The translations under genes were made by a program, and so were the position numbers. From positions 1 through 64,000 of the forward strand of contig LLEY01000253.1 in NCBI GenBank assembly GCA_001414485.1: a stretch of 64,000 nt of DNA. Reading direction: 5' to 3'. Below the pieces are notes generated by a model, which saw only the letters and a list, made by a program, of their open reading frames with translations, was not told where the DNA came from and searched no databases. This stretch comes from Calycina herbarum. Lineage: Eukaryota > Ascomycota > Leotiomycetes > Helotiales > Pezizellaceae. Below, in pieces: positions 32,487-43,414 of the stretch (position 1 is the first letter of the stretch; the number at the start of each line of letters is the position of its first letter).

Positions 32487-34279
32487 AAGTCTTTTTTTAG
32501 GTACGATATGGACGATGATGAAGCTCTCTCTTTCTTTTTAGGGGAGAGCTTCTGTATGTACTTCTTTCTTAACATTTCTGGGGCGCACATCTTTTGTTAC
32601 TTGCATGGATGGAGGAATGGGGATATGGGATTTCTCCTTGAGGGCGTATGGGTGTCTAGAAGAAGGGTTCTTTGTTTTTTCCTGGGGTGGGATCAAAATT
32701 TATACCAAGCTTACTTTTTCTACAAATACTCGCTCTTTTTGATTTAATTTCATGTTTCTTCCCTGCTTGTTATTCATTTGGAATTTGGAATGAGCGATAT
32801 TAGGGCGTCTATATGGGTTTGTCTTTGCAGGAAACACCGAAAGATTTCAACCCTTTTATCAGGGCATATCCATCCCGGACATCTCTTTACACTACAATGG
32901 AAGGGAGGAACAGTACCTGCCGTCTGTACGACCACCACCACAGGTCGCTCTACAGTTCACCAGGGGTTGCAGGAATTCGTGACTGTAGCCCCTCGCGCTT
33001 TTCCTTCTACAATTGTTCTAAAATTCAGGGAGAATAAAGTAAATATGTTTAGGACAATTAGATTCATTTTCCCAGTCTTAGTCGAACAATCGGGCAGTCA
33101 GAGTAGAAGAATTCTACTAATTCCTGTCCCTCTGAAGGACTTTGTCTCTGTTTTTTGCGACCGACGTCGTCAGTCACTACCCACTGTTGGTTTCCATTTA
33201 ACTGGATGGGTCCGACCTCTCGAATTCGAATAGTAAGGTAGCATACAAGCCAGGCAGCATCAGTGATGATACCTCTGTCTTAGAAGGCCTTGCAGACTCT
33301 TTTGGGTGGGTTTATGCATTTCTTCGTTGACGTTCCGTTGGCTGAGGAATTTGGCCTAAATGATCTATATTGCTTCCAGGTTTCTGAAATGAAGTACGTA
33401 GGTAGAGTGAGTATGAGAGCTACTGTCGTTGTCGTCGAATGTTGTCCCCCGTTTGGTGAGTTCACACTTTGTCAAGCGAGGGAGCATGATACTAGTCTTG
33501 CTATTCAACAATCCCATTAGTGAGCTTAGTGGTTTGGTGTTAAAGGACTGCGAGACGGTACGTGGTGTTGATGTTGGTGGTCGTGGTCGTGTTGTTTTTG
33601 CTGCTGTGGTTTGTATTCATGGTGGTGATCATGTTGGAAACCTGCTACATCTAGATCTTTTTTGATTTGCAAGTGGGAGGTGCTTCCCAAGTAGGTATCG
33701 CATAGGTTGATTCTTTTTAGTTGTTTTTTTGCTTCCCTTGAATGGGTATATGTGACTTTTTTACCTCCAAGTTTTCTTCAAATCGCTTTTCTGCCTTCTT
33801 CTTTTGGTGTTTGGAGAATTCGGGTCTTGTTGCGTTGGTTGATATACCAAGCATGCTCGCTTGCACCTTCAGAAACCGGTGACTTCTCGGAGTTTTAAGT
33901 TCCTTTCATTTGCGTTTCCAGGAGGAGCACTTATGTTACTTGCGAAAATAGGGCTGAGAGGACTTTGCAAGAGAGGGGTTTAATATCTGAAGACTTGGGT
34001 GGAGGCTGGATGTACATTTGTATGCGTCGAGTGATGAAGATGAAGGTCTGACTTGCTGTCGAGATTCTAGTTGTTGCCGAACACTTGGTTTGAGTTGTAT
34101 TTTTAAAGGGCGGGGTGGAGCTTAGGGAGTAGATGGTTTTTGTCATGAGCTGCGTGGTCAGCTTCGAGGAGAATTGAGTGGGGTCAGGGAGGTGCGAGGC
34201 TATCTCAGTGGGGGCCATAGAAGGTCTTGATTGAGGTTAACTGGCTAAAATTCTATTATGATTGTCTTTCTTTCTAGAC
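32487..34279. other. Gene-poor region
   Basis: No supported gene. A plus frame at 32778-33233 (151 codons) and a minus frame at 33931-34218 (95 codons) are open but show no family signal. The minus strand near 33560-33660 reads as His/Gln-rich (H-D-H-H-H-E-Y and H-D-H-D-H-Q-H-Q-H) in a frame with no ATG; it may be low-complexity or a relic. Confidence 0.35.
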
Positions 34280-34574
34280 CACTCGAAAGTCATCGAGGAA
34301 TTCGAAAGAAAAGGGCTGGAAGAAAGGCTGATTATCAGTAAATGGTATGCGTTTTGGAATGGGGAGTCTACATGGGGTAGACAAGACGGACGCAGAATAC
34401 AGCGTATGTTCGTTTAAAGTTCTACAATTTGAGCAGAACCACTTCCAGCGTAAAGAAGCCAAATATAAGGAAGTCCTCGTCAAACATCCAGAACCCATCC
34501 TTATCCGATACGGCGATTACTATAAAGGGAATGTCCATGGAAAACCAGCAAAATGGAACAGCGATGCAAAGTGA
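34280..34574 (+). pseudogene. Coding-like relic with a frame change
   Basis: Two frames each look protein-like in succession: from 34280 H-S-K-V-I-E-E-F-E-R-K-G-L-E-E-R-L through W-Y-A-F-W-N-G-E, and from about 34390 in another frame F-E-Q-N-H-F-Q-R-K-E-A-K-Y-K to Y-G-D-Y-Y-K-G-N-V-H-G-K-P-A-K, ending at a TGA at 34572-34574. A single gene would need a frameshift or an unseen intron. The family is not recognised. Confidence 0.3.
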
Positions 34575-34599
34575 AGCCGGAACATTGGATAACAGTGTA

Positions 34600-35215
34600 T
34601 AGGTCTCTAAGTGCTTTGTTTGGAGTTTTGAGCGAGAATCCTTTTCTTACGTACTTACTTCCTTACTCTGATAAACTCGCTATATATCCTTGTATTCTTA
34701 TACTCTTCCTTATACTTAATTACTATTCTAAATAGATTTAAAAGAGAGTATACTTATAGTATAGGAAAGAAAAGAGACAAGGAAAGCAGGAGTAGAGTAG
34801 TAAATGTTTGCTTTCTTGCTTAAATTTCCCACCTTTCCTAAAGAGGCTAGTATATTATATAGTTATAAGAAAACTTTTCCTAGCTACCTAGCCTTCTTTT
34901 AAACACTTTAATTCTCTTAAAGTGTATATATAATAGCGATAGCAAGAGTATAAGAGAGAGGCTATAAGGGTAAGACGAGGTAGGGGAAAGTTATTCCTAG
35001 CATAGCGCAGATAAGAGGAGTCTATATACTTAAAGGAAAGTAAACATTTTCGCTCTTGTCTCCTTTACTTAAAATAAGAGTATGAAAGTTAAGGGATAGA
35101 GTATAAAATAGAAAGACTATTATTTAACTTTCCCTTTTTCTTCTCTCTTCTTCTCTTTTTCTCCCTTCCTAAATACCTAAATTTTGCGATTTAAGATTTA
35201 CGATTTACGATTTGG
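34600..35215. other. Very AT-rich tract, probably RIP-decayed repeat
   Basis: Dense TA-rich sequence without coding potential, flanked by ordinary sequence. AAATGTTTGCTTTC near 34804 recurs inverted as GAAAGTAAACATTT near 35037. A GATTTACGATTTACGATTT short repeat closes it at about 35195-35213. No clean terminal repeats. Confidence 0.4.
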
Positions 35216-35517
35216 TCATTAGTAAAAAGTGTTAATTAGAATGCTGTAGCTGGCTACTTCATTAGATCTTTGGTGCTATTGGTAACGAGACTTGAAACTC
35301 TTGTCGGTCGTCATTTAAAGTAGATTTGGAAGAGGGTACCGAGGTAAACATGACAGTAGAGAAGGCAGTCAAAGGAAACAAAAAAGCAAGTTAACAAGCA
35401 AATATCTTCGAGAAGTCTGCACCCGGAGGCAGTTGAGAATAACTTTAGCGCCGCGGTGGCCACGCGGAATGATCTGAAACTTCATTGTAAGTCTCCCTAG
35501 TATTCCAATTTTCGAGA

Positions 35518-35561
35518 TTTTGCTGTCGAATGGGTATTTATTGTCGAAAGAATTCACATTT
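35518..35561 (+). repeat. TTGCTGTCGAA..TTGTCGAAAGA block, copy 1
   Basis: This block matches 36225-36266 over about 42 bp: TTTGCTGTCGAAT, a TATTT spacer, TTGTCGAAAGA, then TTCA. Related single motifs (ACTGTCGAA, ACCGTCGAAAGAAA) occur near 37137, 37772, 38963 and 38983. The copies may be fragments of a dispersed element. The frame 35520-35867 spanning it has no family signal. Confidence 0.5.
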
Positions 35562-36224
35562 CTTTCCAAAGAGGAATATTTGAAAAGGAGAAGGTTCAAC
35601 GAGATAGAAGAAAGCAAGAGGGGCTGTCAATCACAACTGAAGAGACGAAGAACACAAACCCCCATATATCCCCATTACTTTCATTGTCTCCGAGTATTTC
35701 GCATGAAGAGCGAGGGTGTTCTCAAACAATGCCTTGACCACTTTGCACCAATGTTCGAAGGTGATTTGCGACTTCCTTGTACTATCAATCATAAGCGAAG
35801 GGATAAACTCCTCGCTAGTAACTGGTTCACAAGAGGGCCCGGGGGAAAACCCCCAACGCCAGGGTAATTACATTTCGGAGAGGAAGCGTTACGAGTGATG
35901 AGACAAGGAGAATCTTCCCATCACTTTCGCATAACTTTCTTTCACTCTTACTTTCCGCAACCTTCGATATTCAAATGACTTTTAGGCCGCCATGCCAGTG
36001 ATCTAGTGAACTTTTAAATTAATCCTCGTATCCTAGGCATCATCCCCTCTACCTAATTATCCACCAGTAAAAGGAAAAGCCGTTGAGGGCTAAGCAGCAT
36101 CGGATTAAAAGCTCAGAAACACCCCTTCTATCATATTCCCTTCACCAAGTGGTTGTAGCAGTGATAAGAGACCCTGGACTTCCCTTTTTCTTCATGACTT
36201 TTCTGGAATTTGATATTTCAAGCC

Positions 36225-36266
36225 TTTGCTGTCGAATTAATATTTGTTGTCGAAAGAGCTTCATTC
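36225..36266 (+). repeat. TTGCTGTCGAA..TTGTCGAAAGA block, copy 2
   Basis: Second copy of the block at 35518-35561. Immediately downstream an open frame (R-A-S-F-K-I-L-D-N to F-L-R-I-Y-K-P, stop at 36444-36446) looks like a C-terminal coding fragment of an unknown gene, without start or upstream exons. Confidence 0.5.
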
Positions 36267-36779
36267 AAAATACTTGATAACCAACATGGATTGTATGAGA
36301 AGGAAGATAATAGCTTCGTAGAATTCTCAAAACCAGATGAGCTAGTCGGGAAAGGTGACCGGTTAGCTAACCTGATAGCCAGAGACCGGAAGATGGCTGG
36401 CGCCAGTATCGATTTCTTAAGAATTTACAAACCAGTTGCATTCTAACATGTCTACTCAATATAAAGCCCGGTCTTGTTATTTTCTCGCTGCTTTAAAGTC
36501 TGTCTAATACTTGATTCTCTGTTTTGCTCTGTGAAGACATTTTGATAGTTAGCTGCCAAAAAATGAGAAATATACGATAGAAAAGGGGGTTTTTAGTATA
36601 AGAAAGAGTTCATATTTTCCCTATACAAGTCTAGATTCAAGTAACAGCTTGTATTCTTGTTCATGGGCTCTGAGTAAGTTAGAATCATTCATGCACTTGT
36701 TATGCACACATCTACATTTTGATACTTCATTCATACTGTATACCCGTGGAGTACTGCACACGTGTATCAGTTTGATATT

Positions 36780-36920
36780 TGTTGAAAACCTATAGTGAAT
36801 AGGAGTACGTCAGTCACGTGGCTACTCGCTAGCGTGGGCACTAGCGCCATCCCAGGGCATAAATAGTCGGCTCAGGCCACACTTAGTAAATTGAAGAGTT
36901 TCCGCCATACATTCGCAACA
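36780..36920 (+). mobile_element. Solo LTR, 141 bp, copy 1
   Basis: It starts TGTTGAAAACC and ends TTCGCAACA (TG..CA, with terminal TGTTG/CAACA inverted), and contains a TATA-like CATAAATAG. The 5-bp sequence ATATT flanks it directly on both sides (36775-36779, 36921-36925). It matches 55051-55191 at 136 of 141 positions. No internal retrotransposon region is adjacent. Read as a solo LTR left by recombination; orientation is set by the TATA-like box. Confidence 0.85.
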
Positions 36921-38022
36921 ATATTTAAAGAGAACGATTTCACGAAACTTGTATCAACAACAAAGATTTCACCATCACTTTGACTTCAGCATTACTTTGT
37001 GCTCAAGAATTCCCCAGCTCCCTCGGTAAAATTTACAAGACTTGTTGCATAGCCAAGTATAGAAAAGTCTTAAGAATTTCCACACTATCCCTAAACTTAC
37101 CTCTCATACAATTTTTCTAATTCAAAGTCCTACTCACTGTCGAAAGAAAAGCTAGTGTCAAAGGCACCACAGCCAAAATTAGAAGATAAATACAAATCAT
37201 GTCTGCTATCACTCCAAAATTTCGTGTCAAAAAATCCATAAGTTCAGATACTGAATCACACGTACACTTGACGGATACAGGAAAGAAAACTTGCCCTCAT
37301 GCAGCAACGCAAACGCTTCTCCACTCAAGCTCATCTTCATTACCCATCTTAAGTATGTTTATATAAACCCCTTCCTCTGAGGTTCTCGAATACCCCGAGA
37401 GAAGGAGGAGAAGGAGCGCGTACGATACATATTTACTACCAGAGAAACAAATAGGGAGCTGGAACTACTCTCTATACTAATTTTCTCAACTTTATATTTC
37501 AATACATCGTGCTTTCTAGACTTCCTTGTTATACATCAAAACATATCAAAGTATTCTTCCAAACCCATGGTATAGATCCACAAGCCCATCAACTATTCAG
37601 CAGGCTCTGACAAATACCTGAAACTTTTGGCAACACGATACTGCCACAAAAAGGATCACGAACTCGACAATGACAATTTATTTAAGCCGAGGCTCGGAAA
37701 GCAAGACTTAGCATCCTGTTTTAACCCTGGCATTTTCTAAAACTCTCTAAATTTCACTATGTTATTTCACCGTCGAAAGAAACTCTGCCTTCGAAAAACC
37801 CTAAGCTTATAAGTCTTTACTTAATGCCTCTGTTTTTATTTTTGAAAAAACTCGTATAAACAGAACTCCTCAATTTCAGAAAGAGTATCACACCAGGGAT
37901 AAAAAGGACCACACACAACCTTTGCAAGCTTGTCCAGGGGTTTCTTCTGGTTGTGGTTGTATAGTTCTCAATAGCAAGTTTAAAGTAACAAAATCTACTA
38001 AAATTATATTTTGAGACACATA

Positions 38023-38547
38023 CAGTGAGTTGCAAGTTAAGCTTGAATTTACCCACTTTTTTCTATAATCCGAGCTTTTTTTTATCAAGGCTTTCTCCCT
38101 CTTTTCTTTAGAAGACAGAAAATAAAAGTACTCTAAAAGAGACGAGGCCTAGTTAGAAAGAAGCGCTATATCTAATTATCTCTCTTTTATATAATTTATT
38201 AATTTAAAGTAAGTATAATAAAAGTAAACTAAAAGATAAATAATTCTTAAAATAACCCCTTTTCTTGGAAAAAAAAAAGTTCACTATTCCTATAAGGTCG
38301 ACAGGCTATGTTAAGACCTTATAAAAATTAAGACAGATATAAAATTATCTGTTTTTATCTTATAAAGTTTATAGAGTATAAGAGGAGATATAAACCTCTT
38401 CTTTCCTGTTCTTATAAATAGTATATCATGTTATTATTAATTAATAGGTAAAAGAGTGCCTAAAAAGGGGGGAAATCAAGGAATTTTCTCAAAAAGCTCG
38501 GATTACAAAAAAAGTGGGCAAATTCAAGTTTAACTCGCAACTCACTG
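38023..38547. mobile_element. 525-bp non-autonomous TA-flanked element
   Basis: Inverted ends start CAGTGAGTTGC and extend about 55-60 bp (38023 inward and 38547 inward), through TTGAATTT, CCCACTTTTTT and AATCCGAGCTTTTT, differing mainly by transitions. TA flanks both ends (38021-38022, 38548-38549). The interior is AT-rich and non-coding. It resembles a Tc1/mariner-type MITE that has undergone RIP-like decay. Confidence 0.82.
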
Positions 38548-38549
38548 TA

Positions 38550-39423
38550 TGTGAGACTCATTGAATTGCTTCCATTCTCAAATAAATATTTACAAACATG
38601 ATTTTCGTGCGCTTCGATCATCCATCCATGTGACAAGTATTCCAGCAATAAACTCAAGTGTTTCTCAAAGCCCTGTCAAGCAGTAAGAATCTATATCCAT
38701 CCAATATTTCACGAGACTTAGTTACGACCTTCACTGTAATTTCCAGCATATATATATTACAACAGAGTCGCTTGTTCGAAGACAGTACTTGAGTACCGAT
38801 TGTCAGAAGCAAAGAATCCAGTGGAGAGTCGTGTGGCTGCCGAGAAGACAAAGAGGTTAAACAATAGGACTAGATGCCTTTGAAACAAGTACAAGAGCTT
38901 CAAGAACCCAGGCTTAATACCATGAAACTGGATAAAGGAGTTGAAAGGGAGATACTAACTTACTGTCGAAGTGAAATCTATTGTCGAATGTTCAAATGGT
39001 TACCCACTCTGAGAACTTGGAAGTCGGAAGAGATGAATACTTAGCAGCTCTGATATTGTCTCTGCAATACCTGTTTGTGAGAACAATGAGTTCCTTCAAA
39101 GTAGCTTTTGGCTGAAGGCTCAATGGTCTGAGCGAACATATGGTCTTTCAAAAATCGAAACATCGGAGGAATTAAATACCCAACGGCATACGTGATAATT
39201 GTTCTTCGTTCTTGAACCTCTTCTTTTATTCCTACAATATCATTTTGACTAAAACTCATCATGAGGTCTGTAAAATGCGATAGATTTCTCCAAATAACAT
39301 AATTGAGGAGTGTATATTGAATTTCAATCCTGTTGCTACAATAATAAGAATGCCCAAAAAACCAAGCACCATCTATTCCCAAGACCTACCCCACGTCCCA
39401 AGAGCTACTCCATCACTAGAAAC
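38550..39423. other. Gene-poor 3' flank of the Zn2Cys6 gene
   Basis: No supported gene. It contains a TGTCGAA-type motif pair near 38963 and 38983. Confidence 0.3.
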
Positions 39424-42258
39424 CTAAAATCTAAAGCCTAAACTCTGATAAGAGTTCATTTCCGGTTCCGAGACATTTTGTAAGATATCCCAATCATCCT
39501 ATTTCGAAAATTAGTCTCTCATCAAGTTTGATCGCGAACCAAGAACACATAGAGCCACCTACCCAAGTAAGCTGATCGGTCGGAAGATTAAAAGCATCAA
39601 AACCGTTAAGATCAAACGGCACATCCCCATCCCCAGCTTCAAATCCCGCATTCGAACCCATCGCAAAAGGAGTTTCATAAGAAGAAGCATTACTCATCGG
39701 TGAAGGTTCGAAAGCCTGAGTATTTGGCGTCCTTGAGTACGATTTCTCAAATTTGGAAACCATCCCCTCAAAAGGTCCACCGGGTTTCTTCCCCATCTTC
39801 TTAAAAATAAGTCTCAACGCCTCAGCACCCCTCCTCGCATCCCTGCTCTTCCCACTCAACACCTCCCATACCTTCCACCCCTGCATCATCGCATCAATAA
39901 TCGTTTCCCTCCCCTCCTTCTCATCCAAAACGTCTCTACAAGGACCAAACACCTCGCCCTCTTCAAGTGTCCGATTGACATCTAGACATAAAATGGTGGT
40001 CCCGACGAGGAATTCGTGGTTTATCATACTAGTCATTTTCCATCTATCCTCCGATAACCTCCCGCCTGGTTGCATCTCTTCGTTCAAAGTGTACTGGTGA
40101 CGAAGCAATTGTACTGCACTAGCGAGACATTCGTGTCTTGACTTCTTGAAAGCGGGAGAGGTTCTGCCTAATGTCATGTACGAACGGTGTAAATTGCATC
40201 GCGCGGAATGGAAGGTGACATCGAACGATATTCGACACATTAAGAGCTCCGAGGGGTCGGTGACACTTTGTGTCATGGTTTTGAATTGGTATGGTGGTGG
40301 GAGATTTGCTTTTACCTCGCATAACTTTGTGTCCAGACGAGCGACTTCGGAGTAGGGGGTTTGTTTTGTGTAGGCTGTTAGGTCGACAATCGTGGCGTAG
40401 ACATCAAGGAGCGTGTTCTTGACAGTGATGGAGAGCATGGGGGTGATTTCTGTGACTGGGCGGGAAGGCGGAATTTCGAGACTGTGCTCGTGGAAGTCGG
40501 CGTCCATTAGATTTCGTGGCTCGGCCGTATCGTAGATTTCTTCTCGAAGCATACGAGGCAGCCCGGTTTGATGCGAGACTGCCACATCCACGCCTTTGAC
40601 CATTGCCCATGTTCTTCGTCGCATCTCAACTTGATATGGAGACAGATTTGGCATATGGGATCCGTCGCGGTGGTATCCCATACGCATGGAAATCCGGACG
40701 ACGATTCCGAGTAGTATATAAGTTCCTATTTATTAAGATGTCGTAGTCAGTTTAATTCTTTGAAAAGAGTTGTCTCGGGAGAAGCAAGGGTGTTTCTTCA
40801 CTCCCGAAACGACTAGAACAAGAATAAAAACTGCTCCAAAACTTTGGACTTACCTATCTGTGCATCTTGCTTTTCGAAATGTTCTACTGCTAAGTAAAGA
40901 AGGAGAGTCTGTATGGTGTACGGTGGCGATTTGGTGTACTTTGCGAGAATCAAACATTGTACAATCTTTTCTTTGTACGTTTGGATCGTGATTCGTGGCT
41001 CTTCTGTCAAGGGGTAGAGTATATTGCTTGCTAATGGGTTGTTTTCTTGAGTAATTCTCTGAAAGTTAACAGCAAGACACATTATCGTGTAAAGAAGGCC
41101 AATCCACATTGTCGGGGCTTCCGAAGGGTTTTGCCAAAAACTTTCATACTATGACAACAATTAGTTCTTCGATGCACGATGTAGGAGGTAACATATTCTT
41201 ACTTCCTTGAGAAAGGTAAATCGATGCAGTACCACTTTTGACGTCAGTATATATTTGCATTTATAAACATGGGGCAATACCCCTACCAGGTGCCATATCC
41301 AGCGAGTTGAAGTACTTTGAAACCAATCTATCAACAACATTTCTCGATGGGAGTCCTGAAAGTATTTCTTGCTTAGTTGCATGATTGTTGCGTCCAAACA
41401 GCAACATAGGTGTCTCGTGCGAATCATCTTGTATCTCTGGAGTAATTTCTTGGACTGGTACTGGATCTTCTTCGAACTCATCTTTCAATTCAGAAATCTA
41501 ATGGCCGGGTTAGCAGTGTTCATTAAAGCCTGAAACTAAAAAGATGGCAGAGGAAGGCCATGCATAAAAAGTACAGATTGACCACTGAAGAACATGATGA
41601 AATCGTGAAATTTCTGGAAGATAAAACACTCACTCCATCAAGAATCGCGGTCCAATGTGCATTGTCCACATACTTCGTACCCGTATTTTCTAGAGTGATT
41701 CGACCAAAATTATCTGCCAATGACTCTGGATTGTCACTCTCAAATTCCATAACCTCAAGCTGCATTTTTTCTTTGGTGTCATTTTTTAGTTCGGGCGGTT
41801 GTTGAACCCCTTTTGAGGCCAACACTTTGGCCATTAATGAGACAACCATATCTTCAAGTTGGCTTATTTTGTTCTGTATGTTACTGCTTTGAGTATTCTG
41901 TGACGACCGTGCTGCCGTGGATCTAGATCTTGAAGTATTCTGGATATATGTGCATGTATGAGCCGTCCCTCGACCAACGCAAGAACGACATGGTTGATTG
42001 CGGTCACATTTCAATCTATGATAGGTATTAGCCCGGGATAATTTGAAATCATGGGGAGCTTTACTTTTTGCTTCGACAGAGAGTGCAGGAAAATTGAGTT
42101 TTCTCACGCCGGCGGACTGGTTTTGGTGCAGGTTGTAAGCCGGATGACGGAGAAGGCGAATCATCCTGCCCCTCAACTGGAGTTGTTGCGGTTGAGAAAG
42201 TTGACATGTCATAAGTGGGGCTTGGAATTGAGGGGTGAAGAATTTCAAAGGCCTCCAA
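39424..42258 (-). CDS. Zn2Cys6 transcription factor with fungal middle homology region, 783 aa
   Basis: Seven exons: 42065-42258, 41634-42015, 41287-41497, 41203-41234, 40854-41148, 39563-40725, 39424-39498; frames join to 784 codons. The binuclear zinc cluster has Cys at residues 58, 61, 68, 74, 77 and 86 (C-x2-C-x6-C-x5-C-x2-C-x8-C), with the first intron inside it. A coiled-coil-like K-I-S-Q-L-E-D-M-V follows. Residues from about 230 on match the fungal-specific TF domain: L-P-S-R-N-V-V-D-R-L-V-S-K-Y-F-N-S, M-W-I-G-L-L-Y-T-I-M, and R-M-G-Y-H-R-D-G-S with E-M-R-R-R-T-W. The C-terminus gives the common T-W-D-D-W-D ending after the last splice. A nuclear DNA-binding regulator; target genes unknown. 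The 32-bp exon 4 is small but restores the conserved frame. Confidence 0.9.
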
Positions 42259-43088
42259 AGAATGTTTGTGGCACTAGTATTGAGTTGTAGGGTTCGATAT
42301 TAAAGAAGGAAAGAGAATACCCCTGGTTGGGAATAGGTAGTCTAGAGTCACTCCTCCCTGAACAGGAAAGTAACGAGATGTGGATACTTGGCATAGAAGA
42401 AGAAGTATGCCAGAACTTGCGTTAGTAGATTACAAAGTGCTTGTAGAAAGGGAAAAAGTACTCAGAGGATATTTTGATATGGTTGAGAAATGTACGGACG
42501 TCAGCAGGAAGAGGAGTGATCCCCCACTCCGAATGTCCACCAATCAGATCGTAGGGAATGGGCCTAAGTATGGGCGCAGAAGCTGACCTCAACCAGCGCG
42601 CAGTTTGCTCACGTTACACTTGTAACGTTTGATATTCTACCGTGAACTTGGTAGAGAGAAGAATGTCATGAACTTAGGAAGTACGAGATGTTGTAAAACA
42701 CTACCAAATACTGATTCTTTTTGGGAAGCGAAGGCGCGCGGGCGTCTGAGCTGAGACCATAATCCAACCTCGAACCTACCCCCCCCCTCCTAACAAGCCC
42801 AGCTAGCGCAGCGTCACCTACCCCCCTCTAACAAATGACGCTCCGCTGGTTCTCCGAGGGCCACTGCCGTGGAGGCTGTTTTCGCTACGCTCTCGACCCC
42901 CAAGCAGCAAGCGTGGAGCTTCCGTTTTGTCGGTACGGTACCGTACCGTACGGAGCGGACTCCAGGCCAAAGTTGAAACGACGTGTGAGCAGTGGAGAGA
43001 CAAAGTAGATACTATAATGATTTAAAAAAGAAAACTAGAAGTGAAAGACAGTGCAGAAAAGTGGTTCGAAGGGATGAATATAAGTGAT
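42259..43088. other. Intergenic, no supported gene
   Basis: Promoter side of the Zn2Cys6 gene, then GC-richer sequence with C-runs near 42780 and 42824 and a TACCG/CGGTA repeat tract at about 42936-42953. The frame 42380-42586 has no family signal. Confidence 0.35.
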
Positions 43089-43265
43089 CTCGTGGTGGAT
43101 AGTAAAAGCGGCAGCAAGATAAGCACCTCTCTGCTGATTGTGCAATACAATCTAAATAGATATCTAGGAGTTAGGTCAATATTTACGGCCAGAAAGTCGG
43201 AACAAACGAAAGTTACCTAATGAGCAGGTCAGCTTTTACTGCCGCTGCTTTTATTGCCCAAAGAG
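43089..43265. mobile_element. 177-bp MITE, family A, diverged copy
   Basis: The ends start CTCGTGGTGGATAG (left) and, inverted, CTCTTTGGGCAATA (right); both run into an AAAAGC-CGGCAG block and then ACCTCTC / ACCTGCTC, the same order as the 19088-19315 element. The arms are more diverged and no flanking duplication is preserved. It ends 35 bp before the pogo element. Confidence 0.6.
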
Positions 43266-43299
43266 ACGCCGATTTCCCAAAAGGTGCACTTTTCATCTA

Positions 43300-43414
43300 A
43301 TAGTCGGTTCGTCCTTCTCCTGCGCTTACGCTGGGAGTCGGCGGAAGCAAGTGTAACTCGGAAGCAAGTGTAGAGTCTGTGCGCTTATTTTTCAAGGTAC
43401 TTCATTTTGTATAG
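43300..43414 (+). repeat. Left terminal inverted repeat of the pogo element
   Basis: 115 bp, paired with 45635-45749. It contains CGGAAGCAAGTGTA twice in tandem-like order, possibly transposase-binding sites. Confidence 0.92.

Noticed and set aside
32778..33233. Plus-strand 151-codon open frame
   Set aside because: No recognisable domain, mixed composition, and no splice partners; kept only as a note in the intergenic entry.
33931..34218. Minus-strand 95-codon open frame with an acceptable start context
   Set aside because: Thr/Ser/Pro-rich, no family signal and no neighbouring exon; too weak to call a gene.
42819..43003. Minus-strand 61-codon frame near C-rich runs
   Set aside because: Starts in low-complexity sequence and has no coding signature.
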